From UBA2784 sp964494625 (GTDB lineage: Bacteria > Pseudomonadota > Alphaproteobacteria > Micropepsales > Micropepsaceae): a stretch of DNA of 64,000 nucleotides. A program made the translations under genes and the position numbers. Below are positions 7,709 to 15,174 of the stretch, in pieces (position 1 is the stretch's first letter; each line of letters opens with the position of its first letter). Below the pieces are notes generated by a model that made no database searches, was not told the origin of the DNA, and saw nothing but the letters and a program-made list of their open reading frames with translations. The DNA lies in assembly GCA_964494625.1 (NCBI GenBank), contig CAZBRT010000005.1, forward strand, positions 14,621 through 78,620, in the 5' to 3' direction.

Positions 7709-8770
7709 TCAGGAAGTGATCGGCTTGGGCTGCTGCTGGGTGATGCAATGGATGCCGCCGCCGCCTTCCAGCACGGGCAGCGCATCGACCTGCACGATCT
7801 CGCGCCCCGGAAACACATCCGCAAGGATGCGCCGTGCGCGCTCGTCCATCGGATCATCAAAGGCCGGCGCGATGATCGCACCGTTGCAGGCATAGAAATT
7901 GATGTAGGTGGTCTCCAGCCGGGTGCCGTCATGGCGCAGGCGGACCTTCTTTGGTTGCGGCAGTTCGATGATTTCAAGCTTGCGTCCATGCGCGTCAAGT
8001 GAGTGTGCCAGCCGCGCCAGATTGTCGGCCATGGCGGGATAATTCTCGTCCGACTTGTCCGTCGGCATGTTGAGAAGGACCGTGCCCGGCCGCGCAAAGC
8101 ACGCCACATTGTCCACATGGCCATCGGTTTCATCGTGCTTCAGTCCATCACCCAGCCAGATGATCTTGAGGATGCCGAGATAGAGCGCCAGCCGCGCCTC
8201 GATCTGCTGCCGGCTGAGTTCCGGATTGCGGTTCTCGTTCAGGAGGCACTGCTCTGTGGTGATCATCGTGCCTGCGCCATCAACATGGATGGCACCGCCT
8301 TCAAGCACCAGAGGCGCACGATAGATGGGCACATCGGCGACATCGACAATGCTGGCGCCGATGGCGGCATCATTGGCGTGCGGATGGTACTTGTTGCCCC
8401 AGGCGTTGAAGCGCCAGTGGACACCCGCAAGGCCACCCTTGCCGTTGACCACAAAGGTGGGGCCGCTGTCGCGTGCCCACGAATCGTCAATGGGAAACTC
8501 GGCAAGATCGACCAAGGGGCCGCAGGCGAGCTGCGCCTCTGCTGCGTCATGGGGCGAGACGACCATGGTCACCGGCTCAAAGCGGCGAATGGTGCGGGCA
8601 ATCACTGCATAGGCCTGCTGCGCCCGCAACAGCCCATCAGGCCCGCCAAAGGGCGCAACCCGTGTCGGCCATTGCATCCAGGTGCGCGAATGCGGCGCCC
8701 ACTCGGCGGGCATGAAATAGCCGTCGCGTGCAGGACAGGCATCATCGGCATCAAGTTGACGGGTCATCAT
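7709..8770 (-). CDS. aguA: Agmatine deiminase
   Basis: A 353-residue enzyme of the guanidino-group-modifying family that converts agmatine to N-carbamoylputrescine. Visible signatures are MPAEWAPHSRTWMQWP, DDSWARDSGPTFVVN, EGGAIHVDG, KHDETDGHVDNVACF and the C-terminal catalytic Cys in LEGGGGIHCITQQQP. ATG codons at 8770 and 8767 are both possible; neither has a strong ribosome site. The next gene is aguB. A RidA-type gene is transcribed divergently from a shared intergenic stretch of about 110 bases. Confidence 0.95.
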   Translation of the reverse strand: MMTRQLDADDACPARDGYFMPAEWAPHSRTWMQWPTRVAPFGGPDGLLRAQQAYAVIARTIRRFEPVTMVVSPHDAAEAQLACGPLVDLAEFPIDDSWARDSGPTFVVNGKGGLAGVHWRFNAWGNKYHPHANDAAIGASIVDVADVPIYRAPLVLEGGAIHVDGAGTMITTEQCLLNENRNPELSRQQIEARLALYLGILKIIWLGDGLKHDETDGHVDNVACFARPGTVLLNMPTDKSDENYPAMADNLARLAHSLDAHGRKLEIIELPQPKKVRLRHDGTRLETTYINFYACNGAIIAPAFDDPMDERARRILADVFPGREIVQVDALPVLEGGGGIHCITQQQPKPITS

Positions 8771-8878
8771 CAGGGGGCAAATGAGGCGGCCGGACTTGGC
8801 CTTGGCTGAAATACGCCCTAGCTTATGCATCAACGCACGGCAGCGGGCAACGCGCCGTTGCCCTACAAGGGAGAACCC

Positions 8879-9346
8879 ATGACCGGCCGTATTGACGCGA
8901 AGTTGAAGGATCTTGGAATAGCCCTGCCCACACCGCCGAAGCCGGTCGCGAGCTATGTGCCTTATGTGGTGAGCGGCAATCTGGTTTTCGTTTCGGGCCA
9001 GATCACATTGGGGCCGAACGGCCTTGAATATGTCGGCCGCGTCGGCCGCGAGTTCACAGTCGATGAGGGCAAGGATGCAGCAAAGCTCTGCGCCGTCAAC
9101 CTGATCGCCCAATTGCGCGACGCCTGCGGCGGCAACCTTGATCGCGTGCGCCGCGTCGTGAAATTGACCGGCTTCGTCAACGCGCATGAGGGCTTCGGCC
9201 AGCATCCCGAAGTCGTCAATGGCGCCAGCGACCTCTTCGTCGCCGTGTTCGGGGATGCCGGGCGCCACGCACGCGCAGCCGTAGGCGCAGGCTCACTGCC
9301 CCGCAATGTTGCCGTTGAAGTTGAAGCCATCTTTGAGATCGCGTGA
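8879..9346 (+). CDS. RidA/YjgF-family protein
   Basis: A 155-residue member of the reactive-imine/enamine deaminase superfamily. Signatures are VVSGNLVFVSGQITLGPNGLEYVGRVG, the AVNLIAQLRDACGGNLDRVRRVVKLTGFVN core and ARAAVGAGSLPRNVAVEVEAIFE at the end, where the catalytic Arg position of RidA is replaced by a PRN context seen in other subfamilies. It is therefore better called RidA-like than RidA. ATG 8879 follows AAGGGAGAACCC. The end overlaps the next gene's GTG start. It lies divergent to the agmatine genes, whose amine products could generate reactive intermediates, but this link is only positional. Confidence 0.88.
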   Translation: MTGRIDAKLKDLGIALPTPPKPVASYVPYVVSGNLVFVSGQITLGPNGLEYVGRVGREFTVDEGKDAAKLCAVNLIAQLRDACGGNLDRVRRVVKLTGFVNAHEGFGQHPEVVNGASDLFVAVFGDAGRHARAAVGAGSLPRNVAVEVEAIFEIA

Positions 9347-10524
9347 GCGGCGCCTGCGTCTTTGCGACAGCAGAATCGGTTTCCGCCATCAAGCCGGCGG
9401 AATGGGACGCGCTCGCCAATCCTGATCCGGCGCGCTTCAATCCCTTTGTGGCGCATGCGTTTCTCCTGGCGCTTGAGCAATCCGGCTCGGCGACAGTGCG
9501 GACAGGCTGGCGTGGCGCCCATGCGTCGGTCCGCGACAAAGACGGCAGGCTCGTTGCGGCAGCACCGCTCTATCTCAAGTCCCACTCGCGCGGCGAATAC
9601 GTGTTCGACCAGGGCTGGGCAGAAGCCTGGGAACGGGCGGGCCGCGAATATTATCCAAAGCTCCTCTGCGCGGTGCCGTTCACGCCGGTAACCGGCCCAA
9701 GGCTGATGGCGCATGACGCGCAAGCGCGTGCATTTCTGGCAGACGCGCTCATCGACCTCACGCGGGAAAACGGGCTTTCCTCGCTTCATGTCAATTTCTT
9801 GCCGGAGGACGAATTGAACGCGCTGGCGCCTGCCGGTTTCCTCAAGCGCATGGACCAGCAATTCCACTTCATCAATCGCGGCTACAGTGATTTCGGCACC
9901 TTCCTCGCCACGCTGTCACACGACAAGCGCAAGAACCTGCGCCGCGAGCGCGCACGGGCGTTGGAGAACGACATCAGCTTCGTCTGGAAGCGCGGCAAGG
10001 AAATCACCGAGACCGACTGGGATCATTTCTTCGCCTTCTACATGGATACGGGCAACCGGAAATGGGGATCGCCTTATCTCACCCGCGCCTTCTTTTCGCT
10101 GCTGGGCGCCGCGATGGGCGAGAGCGTACTCCTGATCCTGGCCGCGCGCGCCAGGCGTCCGATTGCGGGTGCCCTCAACCTCATCGGCGGTGATGCGATC
10201 TATGGCCGCTATTGGGGTGCAATCGAGCACCACCCCTTCCTGCATTTCGAGACCTGCTACCATCAGGCCATCGATTTTGCGCTGGCGAACGGCCTCGCGC
10301 GCGTCGAAGCGGGCGCGCAAGGCATGCACAAGCTCGCGCGCGGCTATGAGCCCGTGCCGGTTTACAGCGCGCACTTCATCGCCGATGAGCGACTGCGCGA
10401 TGCTGTGGCGCGCTACCTCAAGGAAGAACGCAAGGCGGTGGCGGAGGACATCAGCATCCTTTCCACCCACACGCCTTTCAGGAAAAATGAGGCTCCCACG
10501 AACGAGTCCGGAGGCCTGCCGTGA
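9343..10524 (+). CDS. GNAT-fold N-acetyltransferase (DUF482 / FemAB-like)
   Basis: A 393-residue protein of the DUF482 group, related to FemAB peptidoglycan-type aminoacyl transferases. Typical parts are the N-terminal WDAL.....FNPFVAHAFLLALE, AAPLYLKSHSRGEYVFD.GWA, LCAVPFTPVTGPRL, FLATLSHDKRKNLRRER and EAGAQGMHKLARGYEPV near the end. Substrate is unknown. The GTG start overlaps the RidA stop (GTGA) and its stop overlaps the HIT gene's GTG start, so RidA-like, GNAT and HIT proteins are made from one coupled message. Confidence 0.88.
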   Translation: MSGACVFATAESVSAIKPAEWDALANPDPARFNPFVAHAFLLALEQSGSATVRTGWRGAHASVRDKDGRLVAAAPLYLKSHSRGEYVFDQGWAEAWERAGREYYPKLLCAVPFTPVTGPRLMAHDAQARAFLADALIDLTRENGLSSLHVNFLPEDELNALAPAGFLKRMDQQFHFINRGYSDFGTFLATLSHDKRKNLRRERARALENDISFVWKRGKEITETDWDHFFAFYMDTGNRKWGSPYLTRAFFSLLGAAMGESVLLILAARARRPIAGALNLIGGDAIYGRYWGAIEHHPFLHFETCYHQAIDFALANGLARVEAGAQGMHKLARGYEPVPVYSAHFIADERLRDAVARYLKEERKAVAEDISILSTHTPFRKNEAPTNESGGLP

Positions 10525-10940
10525 CCTACGACCCCAACAACATCTTTGCCCGCATCCTGCGCGGCGAACTGCCCATGCACAAAGTGTTCGAGGACGAGAA
10601 GACACTCTCCTTCATGGACATCATGCCCCAGGCCGAGGGCCACACGCTGGTCGTGCCGAAATGCCCTGCCGCTGATCTCTTCGCCCTGCCCGCCGAATTC
10701 GCCGGGCCACTTCTGGAGACAACAATGCGCGTCGCTATGGCCGTAAAAAAGGCAACCGGCGCACCCGGCATCATGATCGCCCAGTTGAACGGGCGTGAGG
10801 CGGGCCAGACCGTTTTCCATCTCCACTGCCACATCATTCCGCGCTGGCATGGTGCCGACCTCGCGATGCATGCCCACAAGATGGAAGCCCCGGAAAAACT
10901 GGCTGCCATGGCCGAAAAAATCCGCGCGGCCCTTGGTTAA
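10521..10940 (+). CDS. HIT-family nucleotide hydrolase
   Basis: A 139-residue histidine-triad protein. It begins with NIFARILRGELPMHKVFEDE, has the substrate-binding MPQAEGHTLVVPK and the catalytic triad VFHLHCHIIPRW. Such proteins hydrolyse nucleoside phosphoramidates or asymmetric Ap4A-like nucleotides; the precise substrate is not determinable. The GTG start overlaps the previous stop by four bases. The gene ends before a small independent transcription unit at 10969-11183 whose terminator may also stop HIT read-through. Confidence 0.93.
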   Translation: MTYDPNNIFARILRGELPMHKVFEDEKTLSFMDIMPQAEGHTLVVPKCPAADLFALPAEFAGPLLETTMRVAMAVKKATGAPGIMIAQLNGREAGQTVFHLHCHIIPRWHGADLAMHAHKMEAPEKLAAMAEKIRAALG

Positions 10941-10968
10941 GGCTGGCGGCAAAATTGGTCGGCCGGGA

Positions 10969-10996
10969 TTGCATTCCGGAAAATCGCTGATACGCT
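10969..10996 (+). promoter_or_regulatory. Candidate sigma-70 promoter of the small transcript
   Basis: TTGCAT (10969-10974), 16-base spacer, TACGCT (10991-10996). The predicted start is near 11003, giving a 30-base leader before the 22-codon ORF and a transcript of about 180 bases ending at the terminator at 11183. Judged by eye; each hexamer has one or two departures from consensus. Confidence 0.45.
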
Positions 10997-11017
10997 CTTC
11001 GCGTCGTCAACCCATCG

Positions 11018-11031
11018 AAAGGAGGTGATCC
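11018..11031 (+). promoter_or_regulatory. Extended ribosome binding site (14-base anti-SD match)
   Basis: AAAGGAGGTGATCC is the exact reverse complement of the canonical 3' end of bacterial 16S rRNA (GGATCACCTCCTTT). The GGAGG core is seven bases from the GTG at 11033, which is ideal spacing. A match this long is far beyond what efficient initiation needs and suggests unusually tight 30S binding. Confidence 0.75.
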
Positions 11032-11032
11032 A

Positions 11033-11101
11033 GTGTCTCATTGTCATGCGCCGAAAGGCTCAAGCCGGACCTGGTACCTCGCTTGTGAAGGCCATCGCTG
11101 A
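11033..11101 (+). CDS. Putative 22-residue Cys/His-containing peptide (small ORF)
   Basis: GTG start, 22 codons, TGA stop. The product begins MSHCHAPKGSS and ends TWYLACEGHR: two Cys and three His in 22 residues, with a basic middle. It is not preceded by the HIT gene's translation and no gene follows before the terminator at 11144-11183, so it is not an attenuator leader for a neighbour. Support is the perfect 14-base Shine-Dalgarno, the spacing, the separate promoter and the terminator. I do not recognise the peptide. It could be a real microprotein, a regulatory decoy ORF on a small RNA, or chance coding inside a non-coding RNA. Confidence 0.55.
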   Translation: MSHCHAPKGSSRTWYLACEGHR

Positions 11102-11143
11102 CACAAGCTGACCGATCCGCTTCGGCCCCTTTGGCCAGCAATG

Positions 11144-11183
11144 GAAAGGCCGCCCCCGTCAAAGGGGCGGCCTTTCTCGTTTT
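11144..11183 (+). terminator. Strong intrinsic terminator
   Basis: A perfect 13-bp stem (11144-11156 with 11164-11176), 7-base loop CGTCAAA, followed by TCGTTTT. The T-rich tract is on the plus strand only, so it ends the small transcript and any HIT read-through rather than clpA. Confidence 0.85.
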
Positions 11184-11216
11184 GCTCAGAGGTTCGGATT
11201 GCACCCGCTCCGTGCG

Positions 11217-11305
11217 TCCTTCGACGAAGGCTCAGGACGAGGAGGAAAGTGAATGGCACCTGTGCCAATCACTGCCTTCCTCATGGTGAGCGCTTGTCGA
11301 ACGAC
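11217..11305. repeat. Nested palindromic REP-like element
   Basis: The outer arms (TCCTTCGACGAAGGCTCAGG near 11217 and TGAGCGCTTGTCGAACGA ending 11305) are imperfect inverted copies. They resemble the widespread alphaproteobacterial TTCGACAAGCTCAGGATGAGG dispersed palindromes. The centre is a near-perfect palindrome at 11248-11273 (AGTGA-a-TGGCAC-ct-GTGCCA-a-TCACT), with GAGGAA/TTCCTC pairs outside it. It lies between convergent transcription units, downstream of clpA. Dispersed-repeat status needs other genomic copies, which I cannot see. Confidence 0.6.
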
Positions 11306-11334
11306 ACACGAAGCCGATGCAATCCCGCGAGGAG

Positions 11335-13680
11335 CTACTCCACAAACTCCGGTTCTGAAGGCGCCACGCCTTCACTCGGTGCCGTCTTTGCCTTGGGCGG
11401 CGCGGGCGGCAAGGGAATGAACTCAAAGGCGAGCTTCTCGCCCGAGGGATCAAGCATGACCTTGACCACGCCGCCCTTGGCCAGTCGGCCAAACAGGATC
11501 TCGTCGGCCAGCGGCTTCTTGATCTGGTCCTGGATGACGCGCGCCATCGGCCGCGCGCCGAACAGGGGATCATAGCCCTGCTTGACGAGCCAGGCGGTCG
11601 CGTCCGGCATCAGCTCAAATGTGATGTTGCGGTCGGAAAGCTGCGCTTCCAGCTGCATCACGAACTTCTCCACGACCTGCGCGATGATCTCCTTCGGCAG
11701 CGACGCAAACGGGATCACGGCGTCAAGGCGGTTGCGGAACTCCGGCGTGAACAGGCGTTTGATCGCCTCTTCGTCCTCGCCTTCCCGCTTGCCGCGGCCG
11801 AAGCCGATGGAATCCTTGGCCGCATCCGACGCGCCCGCATTCGTTGTCATGATGAGGATGACATTGCGGAAGTCGATTTTCTTGCCGTTATGGTCAGTCA
11901 GCTTGCCGTGATCCATTACCTGCAACAGGATGTTGAAGATGTCAGGATGCGCCTTCTCGATCTCGTCGAGCAGCAGCACGACATGGGGATGCTGGTCGAC
12001 GCCATCCGTCAGAAGCCCGCCCTGGTCAAAGCCGACATAGCCGGGCGGCGCGCCGATGAGGCGGCTGACCGCGTGGCGCTCCATATATTCCGACATGTCG
12101 AAGCGCAGCAGCTCGACGCCCATGATCTTGGCGAGCTGGCGCGCGACTTCCGTCTTGCCGACACCCGTGGGACCGGAGAACAGGTAACAGCCGATCGGCT
12201 TTTCCGGCTCGCGCAAGCCTGCGCGGGCGAGCTTGATTGCAGCCGCCAGAGCTTCGATGGCGTCATCCTGGCCGAACACCACCCGGCGCAAATTCCCCGA
12301 AAGGTCGCGCAGCGCCTCGGTATCGGACTTGGAGACAGACTTGGCGGGAATGCGCGCCATCTTGGCGATCACGTCCTCGACCTCGCGCACACCGATGACT
12401 TTCTTGCGCCGCGACTCGGTCACCAGCATCTGCGCCGCACCCGTTTCATCCAGCACGTCGATGGCCTTGTCGGGCAATTTGCGGTCATTGATGTACTTGG
12501 CAGACAATTCGACCGACGCCTTGATCGCCTCGGCCGTGTAGCGCACGCGATGGAATTCCTCGAAATAGGGCTTGAGGCCCTTGAGGATCTTGATCGTGTC
12601 GGGCACCGAAGGCTCGTTCACGTCGATCTTCTGGAACCGTCGCACCAGCGCACGGTCCTTTTCGAAATGCTGGCGGTATTCCTTGTAGGTCGTCGAGCCG
12701 ATGCAGCGCAGCGTGCCGGATTGCAGTGCGGGCTTGAGCAGGTTGGACGCATCCATCGCCCCGCCCGAAGTGGCACCCGCCCCGATGATCGTGTGGATCT
12801 CGTCGATGAACAGGATCGCGCCCTTGAACCCCTCGACTTCCTTGATGACGTTCTTCAGGCGCTCCTCGAAATCGCCGCGGTAGCGTGTGCCCGCAAGCAG
12901 CGAGCCCATGTCGAGCGAGAAGATGGTGCAGCCGCGCAGAACCTCCGGCACCTCGCCCTTGGTGATCTTGCGGGCGAGGCCTTCCGCAATCGCTGTCTTG
13001 CCCACGCCGGGATCACCGACATAGAGCGGATTGTTCTTCTGGCGGCGGCAGAGGATCTGGATCGTGCGCTCCACCTCCGCTTCGCGGCCGATCAGGGGAT
13101 CGACCTTGCCGGACTGCGCCTTCTTGTTGAGATTGACGCAATAGGCGTCAAGCGCGTCGTGACCCTGCTTGGCAGCAGGTTTTTCGGCGGCCTCTGCATC
13201 GTCTTCCGCGCCGCGCACCGGCCGGTTTTCCGACAGGCCCGGCCGCTTGGCGATGCCATGGCTGATATAGTTCACGGCATCCAGCCGCGTCATGTTCTGT
13301 TCCTGCAGGAAATAGGCGGCGTGGCTTTCGCGCTCGGCAAAGATCGCGACCAGCACATTGGCGCCTGTGACTTCCTCGCGGCCAGAGCTTTGCACGTGGA
13401 TGACCGCGCGCTGCACGACACGCTGGAAACCGGTGGTCGGCTTGGCATCGTTGCCGTCGGAGGTCGCCAGCGCCGAAAGGTCATTGTCGATGTACTGGAC
13501 AAGCGCGCGCTTCAGCGCATCAAGGTCGGCATTGCAGGCCTTCATCACACCGGCGGCGTCACGGTCATCGCACAGCGAGAGCAGGAGATGCTCCAGCGTG
13601 GCAAACTCATGGCTGCGTTCGCTGGCGGCGCGGATGGCGCGGCGCAGCGTTTCCTCAAGGGCGCGTGAGAACGAAGGCAA
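11335..13680 (-). CDS. clpA: ATP-dependent Clp protease ATP-binding subunit ClpA
   Basis: A 781-residue double-AAA+ unfoldase that feeds substrates to ClpP. An N-terminal Clp repeat domain (FSRALEETLRRAIRAASERSHEFATLEHLLLSL) binds ClpS. D1 has Walker A GDPGVGKTAIAEG and Walker B ILFIDEIHTIIG; D2 has Walker A GPTGVGKTEVARQ and VVLLLDEIEKAH. An IGF-type ClpP loop is suggested by DSIGFGRGK. I place the start at TTG 13680 (MPSFSRALEE), matching rhizobial ClpA N-termini and preceded by GGAGAAGGAG; there is no suitable ATG. The C-terminus has a Pro/Ala-rich tail. clpS is 5 bases upstream in the same operon. Confidence 0.95.
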   Translation of the reverse strand: MPSFSRALEETLRRAIRAASERSHEFATLEHLLLSLCDDRDAAGVMKACNADLDALKRALVQYIDNDLSALATSDGNDAKPTTGFQRVVQRAVIHVQSSGREEVTGANVLVAIFAERESHAAYFLQEQNMTRLDAVNYISHGIAKRPGLSENRPVRGAEDDAEAAEKPAAKQGHDALDAYCVNLNKKAQSGKVDPLIGREAEVERTIQILCRRQKNNPLYVGDPGVGKTAIAEGLARKITKGEVPEVLRGCTIFSLDMGSLLAGTRYRGDFEERLKNVIKEVEGFKGAILFIDEIHTIIGAGATSGGAMDASNLLKPALQSGTLRCIGSTTYKEYRQHFEKDRALVRRFQKIDVNEPSVPDTIKILKGLKPYFEEFHRVRYTAEAIKASVELSAKYINDRKLPDKAIDVLDETGAAQMLVTESRRKKVIGVREVEDVIAKMARIPAKSVSKSDTEALRDLSGNLRRVVFGQDDAIEALAAAIKLARAGLREPEKPIGCYLFSGPTGVGKTEVARQLAKIMGVELLRFDMSEYMERHAVSRLIGAPPGYVGFDQGGLLTDGVDQHPHVVLLLDEIEKAHPDIFNILLQVMDHGKLTDHNGKKIDFRNVILIMTTNAGASDAAKDSIGFGRGKREGEDEEAIKRLFTPEFRNRLDAVIPFASLPKEIIAQVVEKFVMQLEAQLSDRNITFELMPDATAWLVKQGYDPLFGARPMARVIQDQIKKPLADEILFGRLAKGGVVKVMLDPSGEKLAFEFIPLPPAPPKAKTAPSEGVAPSEPEFVE

Positions 13681-13685
13681 TTCCG

Positions 13686-14048
13686 TTACTCCTTCTCCAT
13701 CGTGCACTGCAACGGATGCTGGTGCCGCCGTGCAAACTCCACCACCTGGGCCACCTTGGTTTCGGCGACCTCGAAGGTGAAGACGCCGCATATCCCGACA
13801 CCGTGCCGGTGGACATGCAGCATGATCTCGACCGCTTCTTCCCGGCTCTTGGCAAAGAACCGCTCCAGAATATGGACGACAAACTCCATCGGCGTGTAGT
13901 CGTCGTTCAGCAGCAGCACCTTGTAGAGGCTCGGCCGCTTGGTTTTCGGCTTGGTCTTGGTGACAAGACCGGTGCCGGTGTCGCCTCCCGTGCCCTGGCC
14001 GTCGTCATCCGCGCCGCCGGCGCCATTCTGTCCCTTGCGGGTCGTCAT
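13686..14048 (-). CDS. clpS: ClpS adaptor protein
   Basis: A 120-residue N-end-rule adaptor that binds the ClpA N-domain. After a Gly/Asp-rich unstructured tail (about residues 1-35) comes the ClpS fold: SLYKVLLLNDDYTPMEFVVHILERFF, AVEIMLHVHRHGVGICGVF and TKVAQVVEFARRHQHPLQC. The Asn-Asp and the His residues of the N-degron pocket are present. ATG 14048 is preferred over an in-frame GTG at 14069. The gene lies 5 bases before clpA, whose ribosome site is inside the clpS end, so the two are coupled. Confidence 0.95.
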   Translation of the reverse strand: MTTRKGQNGAGGADDDGQGTGGDTGTGLVTKTKPKTKRPSLYKVLLLNDDYTPMEFVVHILERFFAKSREEAVEIMLHVHRHGVGICGVFTFEVAETKVAQVVEFARRHQHPLQCTMEKE

Positions 14049-14172
14049 CGAATTCAGGATCTCTCGCACACCGCCGCAAACATCTGCCTGCGACTCTGAT
14101 TAAATAGGAACTTTCCGGCCGATTCAAAGCCGCTCCCTGTTTCTGCGGTAAACGCCCGGCCCGCAGTCGCGT

Positions 14173-14574
14173 TCAGCCAAGCTTTGCCGCCAGTTTCGCC
14201 AGCCAAAGGTCAATCCGCTTGCGGTTGACCCCCATGTCCGACCAGCCCATCCGGCTGCGGCTGTAGATGGCAAGCGTAGAGGTTGCCGGTGACAGGGCAA
14301 TGAAGCGCACGGTTACATCATCGGCGAAGCCCAGAAGGGCCGACCGCTGGACAAGATCATGCTGGTCCAGCGCCTGTTCGCTCGCGCCGCTTGTGACGCG
14401 GGGCTCCGCTTTGGCGATGCCAAGAAAAGCCTCACGCAGATTGGCAGCGGAGACTTTGAAAACCGGGGCAATCCTGTGCGGCTTGGCAAGTGGACAAAAG
14501 CCTTGCGGCGCAACCAGATACTGGTTTGGGCTCGCCTTCAGTTTCAGCTTCTCGAAAGCGATCATCTCAATCAC
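14173..14574 (-). CDS. DUF1499 family protein
   Basis: A 133-residue protein. The segment VTSGASEQALDQHDLVQRSALLGFADDVTVRFIALSPATSTLAIYSRSRMGWSDMGVNRKRIDLWLAKL is recognisable DUF1499: a DVTVRF strand, then SRSR.G.SD.G.NR.RI. Function is unknown. There is no signal peptide. The GTG at 14574 overlaps the preceding small gene's end by 8 bases; ATG 14565 is an alternative. The two genes look co-transcribed. Confidence 0.8.
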   Translation of the reverse strand: MIEMIAFEKLKLKASPNQYLVAPQGFCPLAKPHRIAPVFKVSAANLREAFLGIAKAEPRVTSGASEQALDQHDLVQRSALLGFADDVTVRFIALSPATSTLAIYSRSRMGWSDMGVNRKRIDLWLAKLAAKLG

Positions 14575-14782
14575 ATCCTGCGCTGCCGACCTTGTGAATC
14601 AACACTGCCACGGAAGTCGCGGTCTTGTCCCAATATTCCAGCCAGTTGCCCACGGCATCGCTGCCGCTTTTCGCGTGGATCAAGCCATCAGCAAGTTCCA
14701 GAAGATGCGCGACATTGTCCTGGGCCGCATAAAAACTCTCCCGGCCCAGCTGGAGCCAAAACCCGTTTCCGGTCATATCCAT
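14567..14782 (-). CDS. Small hypothetical protein
   Basis: A 71-residue soluble protein (MDMTGNGFWLQLGRESF... to ...VGSAGCD), helical in character (AAQDNVAHLLELADGLIHAKSG, WLEYWDKTATSVAVLIHKVG). I do not recognise a family. The reading frame continues open upstream to about 15076, but that part looks random in composition, so I start at ATG 14782 (14776 also possible). Its end overlaps the DUF1499 gene, suggesting a two-gene unit. Confidence 0.55.
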   Translation of the reverse strand: MDMTGNGFWLQLGRESFYAAQDNVAHLLELADGLIHAKSGSDAVGNWLEYWDKTATSVAVLIHKVGSAGCD

Positions 14783-15174
14783 CCCTGACTCATCGATTTG
14801 TGCAATGCAGCATGGTGGCAGGTCCTGGGGCCGTCCGCCACCCCACGCTTTCCCCACGTTTTCAAACGTTTCAATTGACGCGTTTATGTGCGGGCCAAGT
14901 TTACGAGTGGGCAAGCCTCGCGCCTGTAAGATCGGGGTGCCCGCGATGACAGGGCGATTGTCCGGGTCGGTGCCGCGGCAAGAGATAAACGGCCCGAACC
15001 CGCCTTTTTTGGTTATCTCCATGTTTGGCTTATCAATCCACCTGACTTCTGGCACACTGATTCCCGCGTCCGGCATTGCGATGGCCGGGGACGGGCTTGC
15101 TTTCGTGAGCCTGCTCCTGGTTGCTGTGACGTTGTTGCTTTCGGGTGAACGCTAAGAGGGGGCGGAAGAGCCGC
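14783..15174. other. Intergenic region upstream of the D,D-carboxypeptidase gene
   Basis: About 390 bases between divergent genes. Frames are open on both strands but have random-looking composition and no ribosome sites. A possible plus-strand promoter is TTGGTT (15009-15014), 16-base spacer, TATCAA (15031-15036), pointing at the carboxypeptidase gene. Nothing else convincing seen. Confidence 0.35.

Noticed and set aside
10941..11143. Reading the 10969-11183 unit as an attenuator leader of clpA
   Set aside because: clpA lies on the opposite strand and converges on it, so the small unit cannot be its leader.
11890..13668. A 592-codon open frame on the plus strand across clpA
   Set aside because: It is the antisense of clpA with His/Gln/Arg-rich random composition, no ribosome site and no family features. 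High GC makes long antisense frames common here.
14805..15155. Plus-strand 116-codon frame upstream of the carboxypeptidase gene
   Set aside because: No ribosome site, random-looking residues, and the opposite strand is equally open. Treated as intergenic.
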